A stretch of DNA of 64,000 nt. Origin: Auanema rhodensis. Lineage: Eukaryota > Nematoda > Chromadorea > Rhabditida > Rhabditidae. Where the stretch lies: positions 2,614,501 to 2,678,500 of the forward strand of contig OZ059900.1 of assembly GCA_964057225.1 (NCBI GenBank), given 5' to 3'. Position numbers and translations under genes: made by a program. The first letter of the stretch is position 1. Each line of letters begins with the position of its first letter. Shown piece by piece: positions 40,301 through 54,116 of this stretch. Under the pieces are notes generated by a model. The model saw only the letters and a program-made list of their open reading frames with translations. It ran no database searches and had not been told where the DNA came from.

Positions 40301-40720
40301 CAAAAAAGGTCGAAAATAGAAAGAATTTTTGAAATTTCCGAGTTTTGAGTCTAATTTGGCTAAATCGCTCATATATATGATCAGAAGCATAGGTGTATTG
40401 TCTATGACAACAAAAGTCATTAATTAAACACTAATGATGTTTAAATCACTAAATTTCGCTCTAATAGCATTACTACACTAAGTATGGTCGTTTTTATGCC
40501 TTTAACACCATATACTCACCGATTTTTGGTACAAAATCTGTAATACTCGTAAATTTTGATCATATTCGTTAAGATTTGAGAATCAAACACACAATACACA
40601 AAGTCAGTCTATTTTTATGAGCTTGCACTGATATATATTCATTTTGATCAAAAAAGGTCGAAAATAGAAAGAATTTTTGAAATTTCCGAGTTTTGAGTCT
40701 AATTTGGCTAAATCGCTCAT
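37340..40720 (+). repeat. Third, partial copy of the domain-C unit
   Basis: Follows about 32822-36200 at offset 4518 bp (13 monomers), including AATGTGTAAATC (38352), CTGTTATAC (38453), ATACCTTCAAC (39108) and GAATCAATCATAC (about 40229). The monomer at about 38100-38200 is replaced by a V2 type reading TTCGGTGAGATTCGAGAATC followed by GAAC, shared with 53420-53460. The right part overlaps the first 2780-bp unit, so domain D seems to have been amplified from this copy. Confidence 0.75.
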
Positions 40721-42204
40721 ATATATGATCAGAAGCATAGGTGTATTGTCTATGACAACAAAAGTCATCAATTAAACGCTAGTGATGTTTTAATACTGAA
40801 TTTCGCTCAAATAGCATTACTACACTAAGTATGGTCGTTTTTATGCCTTTAACACCATATACTCACCGATTTTTGGTACAAAATCTGTAATACTCGTAAA
40901 TTTTGATCATATTCGTTAAGATTTGAGAATCAAACATACAATACACAAAATCAGTCTATTTTTATGAGCTTGCACTGATATATATTCATTTTGATCAAAA
41001 AAGGTCGAAAATAGAAAGAATTTTTGAAATTTCCGAGTTTTGAGTCTAATTTGGCTAAATCGCTCATATATATGATCAAAAGCATAGTTTTACTGTCTAT
41101 GATAACAAAAGTCTTCAAATATACACTAATAATGATTAAATCACTGAATTTCAGTCAAATAGCATTACTACACTAAGTATGGTCGTTTTTATGCCTTTAA
41201 CACCATATACTCACCGATTTTTGGTACAAAATCTGTAATACTCGTAAATTTTGATCATATTCGTTAAGATTTGAGAATCAAACATACAATACACAAAATC
41301 AGTCTATTTTTATGAGCTTGCACTGATATATATTCATTTTGATCAAAAAAGGTCGAAAATAGAAAGAATTTTTGAAATTTCCGAGTTTTGAGTCTAATTT
41401 GGCTAAATCGCTCATATATATGATCAGAAGCATAGGTGTATTGTCTATGACAACAAAAGTCATTAATTAAACACTAATGATGTTTAAATCACTAAATTTC
41501 GCTCTAATAGCATTACTACACTAAGTATGGTCGTTTTTATGCCTTTAACACCATATACTCACCGATTTTTGGTACAAAATCTGTAATACTCGTAAATTTT
41601 GATCATATTCGTTAAGATTTGAGAATCAAACACACAATACACAAAATCAGTCTATTTTTATGAGCTTGCACTGATATATATTCATTTTGATCAAAAAAGG
41701 TCGAAAATAGAAAGAATTTTTGAAATTTCCGAGTTTTGAGTCTAATTTGGCTAAATCGCTCATATATATGATCAGAAGCATAGGTGTATTGTCTATGACA
41801 ACAAAAGTCATCAATTAAACGCTAGTGATGTTTTAATACTGAATTTCGCTCAAATAGCATTACTACACTAAGTATGGTCGTTTTTATGCCTTTAACACCA
41901 TATACTCACCGATTTTTGGTACAAAATCTGTAATACTCGTAAATTTTGATCATATTCGTTAAGATTTGAGAATCAAACATACAATACACAAAATCAGTCT
42001 ATTTTTATGAGCTTGCACTGATATATATTCATTTTGATCAAAAAAGGTCGAAAATAGAAAGAATTTTTGAAATTTCCGAGTTTTGAGTCTAATTTGGCTA
42101 AATCGCTCATATATATGATCAGAAGCATAGGTGTATTGTCTATGACAACAAAAGTCATTAATTAAACACTAATGATGTTTAAATCACTAAATTTCGCTCT
42201 AATA
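39425..42204 (+). repeat. Domain D: 2780-bp (8-monomer) HOR unit, copy 1
   Basis: Tandem with 42205-44984. It contains the rare ATTAATACAC core variant (40122), GAATCAATCATAC (about 40229), CATATATAAGATC (about 40026) and an alternation of AGGTGTATTG and AGTTTTACTG monomers with GATGTTTTAATACTG about every three monomers. I saw no difference between the copies in the parts compared. Confidence 0.8.
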
Positions 42205-44984
42205 GCATTACTACACTAAGTATGGTCGTTTTTATGCCTTTAACACCATATACTCACCGATTTTTGGTACAAAATCTGTGATACTCGTAAATTTTGATCA
42301 TATTCGTTAAGATTTGAGAATCAAACACACAATACACAATATCAGTCTATTTTTATGAGTTTACACTGATATATATTCATTTTCATCAAAAAAGGTCGAA
42401 AATAGAAAGAATTTTTGAATTTTCCGAGTTTTGAGTCGAATTGGGCTAAATCGCTCATTTATATGATCAAAAGAATAGTTTCATTGTCTATGACAACAAA
42501 AGTCATCAATTAAACGCTAGTGATGTTTAAATACTGAATTTCGCTCAAATAGCATTACTACACTAAGTATGGTCGTTTTTATGCCTTTAACACCATATAC
42601 TCACCGATTTTTGGTACAAAATCTGTAATACTTGTAAATTTTGATCATATTTGTTAAGATTCGAGAATCAAACACATAATACACGAAATAAGTCTATTTT
42701 TACAAGTTTGCACTGATATTTATTCATTTTGATCAAAAAAGGTCGAAAATAGAAAGAATTTTTGAAATTTCCGAGTTTTGAGTCCAATTTGGCTAAATCG
42801 CTCATATATAAGATCAAAAGCATAGTTTTATTGTCTATAACAACAAAAGTCATCAATTAAACGCTAGTGATGTTTAAATACTGAATTTCGCTCAAATAGC
42901 ATTAATACACTAAGTATGGTCGTTTTTATGCCTTTAACACCATATACTCACCGATTTTTGGTACAAAATCTGTAATACTCGTAAATTTTGATCATATTCG
43001 TTAAGATTTGAGAATCAATCATACAATACACAAAATCAGTCTATTTTTATGAGCTTGCACTGATATATATTCATTTTGATCAAAAAAGGTCGAAAATAGA
43101 AAGAATTTTTGAAATTTCCGAGTTTTGAGTCTAATTTGGCTAAATCGCTCATATATATGATCAGAAGCATAGGTGTATTGTCTATGACAACAAAAGTCAT
43201 TAATTAAACACTAATGATGTTTAAATCACTAAATTTCGCTCTAATAGCATTACTACACTAAGTATGGTCGTTTTTATGCCTTTAACACCATATACTCACC
43301 GATTTTTGGTACAAAATCTGTAATACTCGTAAATTTTGATCATATTCGTTAAGATTTGAGAATCAAACACACAATACACAAAGTCAGTCTATTTTTATGA
43401 GCTTGCACTGATATATATTCATTTTGATCAAAAAAGGTCGAAAATAGAAAGAATTTTTGAAATTTCCGAGTTTTGAGTCTAATTTGGCTAAATCGCTCAT
43501 ATATATGATCAGAAGCATAGGTGTATTGTCTATGACAACAAAAGTCATCAATTAAACGCTAGTGATGTTTTAATACTGAATTTCGCTCAAATAGCATTAC
43601 TACACTAAGTATGGTCGTTTTTATGCCTTTAACACCATATACTCACCGATTTTTGGTACAAAATCTGTAATACTCGTAAATTTTGATCATATTCGTTAAG
43701 ATTTGAGAATCAAACATACAATACACAAAATCAGTCTATTTTTATGAGCTTGCACTGATATATATTCATTTTGATCAAAAAAGGTCGAAAATAGAAAGAA
43801 TTTTTGAAATTTCCGAGTTTTGAGTCTAATTTGGCTAAATCGCTCATATATATGATCAAAAGCATAGTTTTACTGTCTATGATAACAAAAGTCTTCAAAT
43901 ATACACTAATAATGATTAAATCACTGAATTTCAGTCAAATAGCATTACTACACTAAGTATGGTCGTTTTTATGCCTTTAACACCATATACTCACCGATTT
44001 TTGGTACAAAATCTGTAATACTCGTAAATTTTGATCATATTCGTTAAGATTTGAGAATCAAACATACAATACACAAAATCAGTCTATTTTTATGAGCTTG
44101 CACTGATATATATTCATTTTGATCAAAAAAGGTCGAAAATAGAAAGAATTTTTGAAATTTCCGAGTTTTGAGTCTAATTTGGCTAAATCGCTCATATATA
44201 TGATCAGAAGCATAGGTGTATTGTCTATGACAACAAAAGTCATTAATTAAACACTAATGATGTTTAAATCACTAAATTTCGCTCTAATAGCATTACTACA
44301 CTAAGTATGGTCGTTTTTATGCCTTTAACACCATATACTCACCGATTTTTGGTACAAAATCTGTAATACTCGTAAATTTTGATCATATTCGTTAAGATTT
44401 GAGAATCAAACACACAATACACAAAATCAGTCTATTTTTATGAGCTTGCACTGATATATATTCATTTTGATCAAAAAAGGTCGAAAATAGAAAGAATTTT
44501 TGAAATTTCCGAGTTTTGAGTCTAATTTGGCTAAATCGCTCATATATATGATCAGAAGCATAGGTGTATTGTCTATGACAACAAAAGTCATCAATTAAAC
44601 GCTAGTGATGTTTTAATACTGAATTTCGCTCAAATAGCATTACTACACTAAGTATGGTCGTTTTTATGCCTTTAACACCATATACTCACCGATTTTTGGT
44701 ACAAAATCTGTAATACTCGTAAATTTTGATCATATTCGTTAAGATTTGAGAATCAAACATACAATACACAAAATCAGTCTATTTTTATGAGCTTGCACTG
44801 ATATATATTCATTTTGATCAAAAAAGGTCGAAAATAGAAAGAATTTTTGAAATTTCCGAGTTTTGAGTCTAATTTGGCTAAATCGCTCATATATATGATC
44901 AGAAGCATAGGTGTATTGTCTATGACAACAAAAGTCATTAATTAAACACTAATGATGTTTAAATCACTAAATTTCGCTCTAATA
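42205..44984 (+). repeat. 2780-bp HOR unit, copy 2
   Basis: Second tandem copy with the same rare markers (ATTAATACAC at 42902, GAATCAATCATAC at about 43009). Similarity to the start of the unit runs on to about 45058, where CTGTAATAC replaces CTGTGATAC. Confidence 0.8.
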
Positions 44985-45079
44985 GCATTACTACACTAAG
45001 TATGGTCGTTTTTATGCCTTTAACACCATATACTCACCGATTTTTGGTACAAAATCTGTAATACTCGTAAATTTTGATC

Positions 45080-47511
45080 ATATTCGTTAAGATTTGAGAA
45101 TCAAACACACAATACACAAAATCAGTCTATTTTTATGAGCTTGCACTGATATATATTCATTTTGATCAAAAAAGGTCGAAAATAGAAAGAATTTTTGAAA
45201 TTTCCGAGTTTTGAGTCTAATTTGGCTAAATCGCTCATATATATGATCAGAAGCATAGGTGTATTGTCTATGACAACAAAAGTCATCAATTAAACGCTAG
45301 TGATGTTTTAATACTGAATTTCGCTCAAATAGCATTACTACACTAAGTATGGTCGTTTTTATGCCTTTAACACCATATACTCACCGATTTTTGGTACAAA
45401 ATCTGTAATACTTGTAAATTTTGATCATATTCGTTAAGATTCGAGAATCAAACACATAATACACGAAATAAGTCTATTTTTACAAGTTTGCACTGATATT
45501 TATTCATTTTGAACAAAAAAGATCGAAAATAGAAAGAATTTTTGAAATTTCCGAGTTTTGAGTCTAATTTGGCTAAATCGCTCATATATATGATCAGAAG
45601 CATAGGTGTATTGTCTATGACAACAAAAGTCATTAATTAAACACTAATGATGTTTAAATCACTAAATTTCGCTCTAATAGCATTACTACACTAAGTATGG
45701 TCGTTTTTATGCCTTTAACACCATATACTCACCGATTTTTGGTACAAAATCTGTAATACTCGTAAATTTTGATCATATTCGTTAAGATTTGAGAATCAAA
45801 CACACAATACACAAAATCAGTCTATTTTTATGAGCTTGCACTGATATATATTCATTTTGATCAAAAAAGGTCAAAAATAGAAAGAATTTTTGAAATTTCC
45901 GAGTTTTGAGTCTAATTTGGCTAAATCGCTCATATATATGATCAGAAGCATAGGTGTATTGTCTATGACAACAAAAGTCATCAATTAAACGCTAGTGATG
46001 TTTTAATACTGAATTTCGCTCAAATAGCATTACTACACTAAGTATGGTCGTTTTTATGCCTTTAACACCATATACTCACCGATTTTTGGTACAAAATCTG
46101 TAATACTCGTAAATTTTGATCATATTCGTTAAGATTTGAGAATCAAACATACAATACACAAAATCAGTCTATTTTTATGAGCTTGCACTGATATATATTC
46201 ATTTTGATCAAAAAAGGTCGAAAATAGAAAGAATTTTTGAAATTTCCGAGTTTTGAGTCTAATTTGGCTAAATCGCTCATATATATGATCAAAAGCATAG
46301 TTTTACTGTCTATGATAACAAAAGTCTTCAATTATACACTAATAATGATTAAATCACTGAATTTCAGTCAAATAGCATTACTACACTAAGTATGGTCGTT
46401 TTTATGCCTTTAACACCATATACTCACCGATTTTTGGTACAAAATCTGTAATACTTGTAAATTTTGATCATATTTGTTAAGATTCGAGAATCGAACACAT
46501 AATACACGAAATAAGTCTATTTTTACAAGTTTGCACTGATATTTATTCATTTTGATCAAAAAAGGTCGAAAATAGAAAGAATTTTTGAAATTTCCGAGAT
46601 TTGAGTCCAATTTGGCTAAATCGCTCATATATAAGATCAAAAGCATAGTTTTATTGTCTATAACAACGAAAGGCATCAATTAAACGCTAGTGATGTTTAA
46701 ATTTTGAATTTCGCTCAAATAGCATTACTACACTAAGTATGGTCGTTTTTATGCCTTTAACACCATATACTCACCGATTTTTGGTACAAAATCTGTAATA
46801 CTCGTAAATTTTGATCATATTCGTTAAGATTTGAGAATCAAACATACAATACACAAAATCAGTCTATTTTTATGAGCTTGCACTGATATATATTCATTTT
46901 GATCAAAAAAGGTCGAAAATAGAAAGAATTTTTGAAATTTCCGAGTTTTGAGTCTAATTTGGCTAAATCGCTCATATATATGATCAAAAGCATAGTTTTA
47001 CTGTCTATGATAACAAAAGTCTTCAAATATACACTAATAATGATTAAATCACTGAATTTCAGTCAAATAGCATTACTACACTAAGTATGGTCGTTTTTAT
47101 GCCTTTAACACCATATACTCACCGATTTTTGGTACAAAATCTGTAATACTCGTAAATTTTGATCATATTTGTTAAGATTTGAGAATCAAACATACAATAC
47201 ACAAAATCAGTCTATTTTTATGAGCTTGCACTGATATATATTCATTTTGATCAAAAAAGGTCGAAAATAGAAAGAATTTTTGAAATTTCCGAGTTTTGAG
47301 TCTAATTTGGCTAAATCGCTCATATATATGATCAAAAGCATAGTTTTATTGTCTATGACAACAAAAGTCATCAATTAAACGCTAGTGATGTTTAAATACT
47401 GAATTTCGCTCAAATAGCATTACTACACTAAGTATGGTCGTTTTTATGCCTTTAACACCATATACTCACCGATTTTTGGTACAAAATCTGTAATACTCGT
47501 AAATTTTGATC
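45080..47511 (+). repeat. Domain E: 2432-bp (7-monomer) HOR unit, copy 1
   Basis: Tandem with 47512-49943. Strong markers occur once per unit. They are TTGAACAAAAAAGATCG (45510), GGTCAAAAATAG (45869), CTTCAATTATACAC (46326), GAATCGAACACAT (46488), CCGAGATTTGAG (46595), AACGAAAGGCATC (46666) and TTAAATTTTGAATTTCG (46697). A copy-specific base is CATATTTGTTAAG at about 47164. Confidence 0.85.
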
Positions 47512-49943
47512 ATATTCGTTAAGATTTGAGAATCAAACATACAATACACAAAATCAGTCTATTTTTATGAGCTTGCACTGATATATATTCATTTTGATCA
47601 AAAAAGGTCGAAAATAGAAAGAATTTTTGAAATTTCCGAGTTTTGAGTCTAATTTGGCTAAATCGCTCATATATATGATCAGAAGCATAGGTGTATTGTC
47701 TATGACAACAAAAGTCATCAATTAAACGCTAGTGATGTTTTAATACTGAATTTCGCTCAAATAGCATTACTACACTAAGTATGGTCGTTTTTATGCCTTT
47801 AACACCATATACTCACCGATTTTTGGTACAAAATCTGTAATACTTGTAAATTTTGATCATATTCGTTAAGATTCGAGAATCAAACACATAATACACGAAA
47901 TAAGTCTATTTTTACAAGTTTGCACTGATATTTATTCATTTTGAACAAAAAAGATCGAAAATAGAAAGAATTTTTGAAATTTCCGAGTTTTGAGTCTAAT
48001 TTGGCTAAATCGCTCATATATATGATCAGAAGCATAGGTGTATTGTCTATGACAACAAAAGTCATTAATTAAACACTAATGATGTTTAAATCACTAAATT
48101 TCGCTCTAATAGCATTACTACACTAAGTATGGTCGTTTTTATGCCTTTAACACCATATACTCACCGATTTTTGGTACAAAATCTGTAATACTCGTAAATT
48201 TTGATCATATTCGTTAAGATTTGAGAATCAAACACACAATACACAAAATCAGTCTATTTTTATGAGCTTGCACTGATATATATTCATTTTGATCAAAAAA
48301 GGTCAAAAATAGAAAGAATTTTTGAAATTTCCGAGTTTTGAGTCTAATTTGGCTAAATCGCTCATATATATGATCAGAAGCATAGGTGTATTGTCTATGA
48401 CAACAAAAGTCATCAATTAAACGCTAGTGATGTTTTAATACTGAATTTCGCTCAAATAGCATTACTACACTAAGTATGGTCGTTTTTATGCCTTTAACAC
48501 CATATACTCACCGATTTTTGGTACAAAATCTGTAATACTCGTAAATTTTGATCATATTCGTTAAGATTTGAGAATCAAACATACAATACACAAAATCAGT
48601 CTATTTTTATGAGCTTGCACTGATATATATTCATTTTGATCAAAAAAGGTCGAAAATAGAAAGAATTTTTGAAATTTCCGAGTTTTGAGTCTAATTTGGC
48701 TAAATCGCTCATATATATGATCAAAAGCATAGTTTTACTGTCTATGATAACAAAAGTCTTCAATTATACACTAATAATGATTAAATCACTGAATTTCAGT
48801 CAAATAGCATTACTACACTAAGTATGGTCGTTTTTATGCCTTTAACACCATATACTCACCGATTTTTGGTACAAAATCTGTAATACTTGTAAATTTTGAT
48901 CATATTTGTTAAGATTCGAGAATCGAACACATAATACACGAAATAAGTCTATTTTTACAAGTTTGCACTGATATTTATTCATTTTGATCAAAAAAGGTCG
49001 AAAATAGAAAGAATTTTTGAAATTTCCGAGATTTGAGTCCAATTTGGCTAAATCGCTCATATATAAGATCAAAAGCATAGTTTTATTGTCTATAACAACG
49101 AAAGGCATCAATTAAACGCTAGTGATGTTTAAATTTTGAATTTCGCTCAAATAGCATTACTACACTAAGTATGGTCGTTTTTATGCCTTTAACACCATAT
49201 ACTCACCGATTTTTGGTACAAAATCTGTAATACTCGTAAATTTTGATCATATTCGTTAAGATTTGAGAATCAAACATACAATACACAAAATCAGTCTATT
49301 TTTATGAGCTTGCACTGATATATATTCATTTTGATCAAAAAAGGTCGAAAATAGAAAGAATTTTTGAAATTTCCGAGTTTTGAGTCTAATTTGGCTAAAT
49401 CGCTCATATATATGATCAAAAGCATAGTTTTACTGTCTATGATAACAAAAGTCTTCAAATATACACTAATAATGATTAAATCACTGAATTTCAGTCAAAT
49501 AGCATTACTACACTAAGTATGGTCGTTTTTATGCCTTTAACACCATATACTCACCGATTTTTGGTACAAAATCTGTAATACTCGTAAATTTTGATCATAT
49601 TCGTTAAGATTTGAGAATCAAACATACAATACACAAAATCAGTCTATTTTTATGAGCTTGCACTGATATATATTCATTTTGATCAAAAAAGGTCGAAAAT
49701 AGAAAGAATTTTTGAAATTTCCGAGTTTTGAGTCTAATTTGGCTAAATCGCTCATATATATGATCAAAAGCATAGTTTTATTGTCTATGACAACAAAAGT
49801 CATCAATTAAACGCTAGTGATGTTTAAATACTGAATTTCGCTCAAATAGCATTACTACACTAAGTATGGTCGTTTTTATGCCTTTAACACCATATACTCA
49901 CCGATTTTTGGTACAAAATCTGTAATACTCGTAAATTTTGATC
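47512..49943 (+). repeat. 2432-bp HOR unit, copy 2
   Basis: Second tandem copy with the same seven private markers at offset 2432. It ends where TTCGGTGAGATTTG (about 49947) replaces TTCGTTAAGATTTG. The best mark of its separation from copy 1 is CATATTCGTTAAG at about 49596. Confidence 0.85.
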
Positions 49944-52763
49944 ATATTCGGTGAGATTTGAGAATCAAACACACAATACACGAAATAAGTTTATTTTGAC
50001 GAGTTTGCACTGGTATTTATTCATTTTGATCAAAAAAGGTCGAAAATAGAAAGAATTTTTGAATTTTCCGAGTTTTGAGTCCAATTGGGCTAAATCGCTC
50101 ATATATATGATCAAAAGCATAGTTTTACTGTCTATGATAACAAAAGTCTTCAAATATACACTAATAATGATTAAATCACTGAATTTCACTCAAATAGCAT
50201 TACTACACTAAGTATGGTCGTTTTTATACCTTCAACACCATATACTCACCGATTTTTGGTACAAAATCTGTGATACTCGTAAATTTTGATCATATTCGTT
50301 AAGATTTGAGAATCAAACACACAATACACAATATCAGTCTATTTTTATGAGCTTGCACTGATATATATTCATTTTGATCAAAAAAGGTCGAAAACAGAAA
50401 GAATTTTTGAAATTTCCGAGTTTTGAGTCTAATTTGGCTAAATCGCTCATTTATATGATCAAAAGCATAGTTTTATTGTCTATGACAACAAAAGTCATCA
50501 ATTAAACGCTAGTGATGTTTAAATACTGATTTTCGCTCAAATAGCATTACTACACTAAGTATGGTCGTTTTTATGCCTTTAACACCATATACTCACCGAT
50601 TTTTGGTACAAAATCTGTAATACTTGTAAATTTTGATCATATTCGTTAAGATTTGAGAATCGAACATACAATACACAAAATCAGTCTATTTTTATGAGTT
50701 TACACTGATATATATTCATTTTCATCAAAAAAGGTCGAAAATAGAAAGAATTTTTGAATTTTCCGAGTTTTGAGTCGAATTGGGCTAAATCGCTCATATA
50801 TATGATCAAAAGCATAGTTTTACTGTCTATGATAACAAAAGTCTTCAAATATACACTAATAATGATTAAATCACTGAATTTCACTCAAATAGCATTACTA
50901 CACTAAGTATGGTCGTTTTTATGCCTTTAACACCATATACTCACCGATTTTTGGTACAAAATCTGTAATACTTGTAAATTTTGATCATATTTGTTAAGAT
51001 TCGAGAATCAAACACATAATACACAAAATAAGTCTATTTTTACAAGTTTGCACTGATATTTATTCATTTTGATCAAAAAAGGTCGAAAATAGAAAGAATT
51101 TTTGAAATTTCCGAGTTTTGAGTCCAATTTGGCTAAATCGCTCATATATATGATCAAAAGCATAGTTTTACTGTCTATAACAACAAAAGTCATCAATTAA
51201 ACGCTAGTGATGTTTAAATACTGAATTTCGCTCAAATAGCATTACTACACTAAGTATGGTCGTTTTTATGCCTTTAACACCATATACTCACCGATTTTTG
51301 GTACAAAATCTGTAATACTCGTAAATTTTGATCATATTCGTTAAGATTTGAGAATCAAACATACAATACACAAAATCAGTCTATTTTTATGAGCTTGCAC
51401 TGATATATATTCATTTTGATCAAAAAAGGTCGAAAATAGAAAGAATTTTTGAAATTTCCGAGTTTTGAGTCTAATTTGGCTAAATCGCTCATATATATGA
51501 TCAAAAGCATAGTTTTATTGTCTATGACAACAAAAGTCATCAATTAAACGCTAGTGATGTTTAAAAACTGAATTTCGCTCAAATAGCATTACTACACTAA
51601 GTATGGTCGTTTTTATGCCTTTAACACCATATACTCACCGATTTTTGGTACAAAATCTGTAATACTCGTAAATTTTGATCATATTCGGTGAGATTCGAGA
51701 ATCAAACACACAATACACGAAATAAGTTTATTTTGACGAGTTTGCACTGGTATTTATTCATTTTGATCAAAAAAGGTCGAAAATAGAAAGAATTTTTGAA
51801 TTTTCCGAGTTTTGAGTCTAATTTGGCTAAATCGCTCATATATATGATCAGAAGCATAGGTGTATTGTCTATGACAACAAAAGTCATTAATTAAACACTA
51901 ATGATGTTTAAATCACTAAATTTCGCTCTAATAGCATTACTACACTAAGTATGGTCGTTTTTATGCCTTTAACACCATATACTCACCGATTTTTGGTACA
52001 AAATCTGTAATACTCGTAAATTTTGATCATATTCGTTAAGATTTGAGAATCAAACATACAATACACAAAATAAGTTTATTTTGACGAGTTTGCACTGGTA
52101 TTTATTCATTTTGATCAAAAAAGGTCGAAAATAGAAAGAATTTTTGAAATTTCCGAGTTTTGAGTCTAATTTGGCTAAATCGCTCATATATATGATCAGA
52201 AGCATAGGTGTATTGTCTATGACAACAAAAGTCATCAATTAAACGCTAGTGATGTTTAAATACTGAATTTCGCTCAAATAGCATTACTACACTAAGTATG
52301 GTCGTTTTTATGCCTTTAACACCATATACTCACCGATTTTTGGTACAAAATCTGTAATACTCGTAAATTTTGATCATATTCGTTAAGATTTGAGAATCAA
52401 ACATACAATACACAAAATCAGTCTATTTTTATGAGCTTGCACTGATATATATTCATTTTGATCAAAAAAGGTCGAAAATAGAAAGAATTTTTGAAATTTC
52501 CGAGTTTTGAGTCTAATTTGGCTAAATCGCTCATATATATGATCAAAAGCATAGTTTTACTGTCTATGATAACAAAAGTCTTCAAATATACACTAATAAT
52601 GATTAAATCACTGAAATTCAGTCAAATAGCATTACTACACTAAGTATGGTCGTTTTTATGCCTTTAACACCATATACTCACCGATTTTTGGTACAAAATC
52701 TGTAATACTCGTAAATTTTGATCATATTTGTTAAGATTTGAGAATCAAACACACAATACACAA

Positions 52764-53460
52764 TATCAGTCTAAGTTTATGATCTTGCACTGATATATAT
52801 TCATTTTGATCAAAAAAGGTCGAAAATAGAAAGAATTTTTGAAATTTCCGAGTTTTGAGTCCAATTTGGCTAAATCGCTCATATATATGATCAAAAGCAT
52901 AGTTTTATTGTCTATAACAACAAAAGTCATCAATTAAACGCTAGTGATGTTTAAATCACTAAATTTCGCTCTAATAGCATTACTACACTAAGTATGGTCG
53001 TTTTTATGCCTTTAACACCATATACTCACCGATTTTTGGTACAAAATCTGTAATACTCGTAAATTTTGATCATATTCGTTAAGATTTGAGAATCAAACAC
53101 ACAATACACAATATCAGTCTAAGTTTATGATCTTGCACTGATATATATTCATTTTGATCAAAAAAGGTCGAAAATAGAAAGAATTTTTGAAATTTCCGAG
53201 TTTTGAGTCTAATTTGGCTAAATCGCTCATATATATGATCAAAAGCATAGTTTTACTGTCTATGATAACAATAGTCTTCAAATATACACTAATAATGATT
53301 GAATCACTGAATTTCACTCAAATAGCATTACTACACTAAGTATGGTCGTTTTTATGCCTTTAACACCATATACTCACCGATTTTTGGTACAAAATCTGTA
53401 ATACTCGTAAATTTTGATCATATTCGGTGAGATTCGAGAATCGAACACACAATACACGAA
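52764..53460 (+). repeat. Pair of monomers with variant V2 creating an extra GATC
   Basis: At 52771 and 53119 V2 reads CTAAGTTTATGATCTTGCAC instead of the usual CTATTTTTATGAGCTTGCAC. The change adds a fourth GATC to these two monomers, which sit 348 bp apart. A weaker form, TTTTTATGATCTTGC, occurs at about 58321 and 62495 in domain G. Confidence 0.75.
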
Positions 53461-53768
53461 ATAAGTCTATTTTTACGAGTTTGCACTGATATTTATTCAT
53501 TTTGATCAAAAAAGGTCGAAAATAGAAAGAATTTTTGAAATTTCCGAGTTTTGAGTCTAATTTGGCTAAATCGCTCATATATATGATCAAAAGCATAGTT
53601 TTACTGTCTATGATAACAAAAGTCTTCAAATATACACTAATAATGTGTAAATCACTGAATTTCACTCAAATAGCTTTACTACACTAAGTATGGTCGTTTT
53701 TATGCCTTTAACACCATATACTCACCGATTTTTGGTACAAAATCTGTAATACTCGTAAATTTTGATCA

Positions 53769-54116
53769 TATTCGTTAAGATTCGAGAATCAAACACACAA
53801 TACACGAAATAAGTTTATTTTTACGAGTTTGCACTGATATTTATTCATTTTGATCAAAAAAGGTCGAAAATAGAAAGAATTTTTGTTGTTTGGCTAAATC
53901 GCTCATATATATGATCAAAAGCATAGTTTTACTGTCTATGATAACAAAAGTCTTCAAATATACACTAATAATGTGTAAATCACTGAATTTCACTCAAATA
54001 GCTTTACTACACTAAGTATGGTCGTTTTTATGCCTTTAACACCATATACTCACCGATTTTTGGTACAAAATCTGTAATACTCGTAAATTTTGATCATATT
54101 CGTTAAGATTCGAGAA
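53769..54116 (+). repeat. Short monomer with 20-bp net deletion
   Basis: At about 53881-53892 the module reads GAATTTTTGTTGTTTGGCTA. Between GAATTTTTG and TTTGGCTA the usual 23 bases are replaced by TTG, so the monomer is 20 bp short. The lost segment includes the fourth and fifth phased A/T tracts and the CpG of TTTCCGAG. No other monomer in the window shows this junction. It is also the extra monomer that makes the spacing here 328 bp longer than in the matching region near 38.4 kb. Confidence 0.85.
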
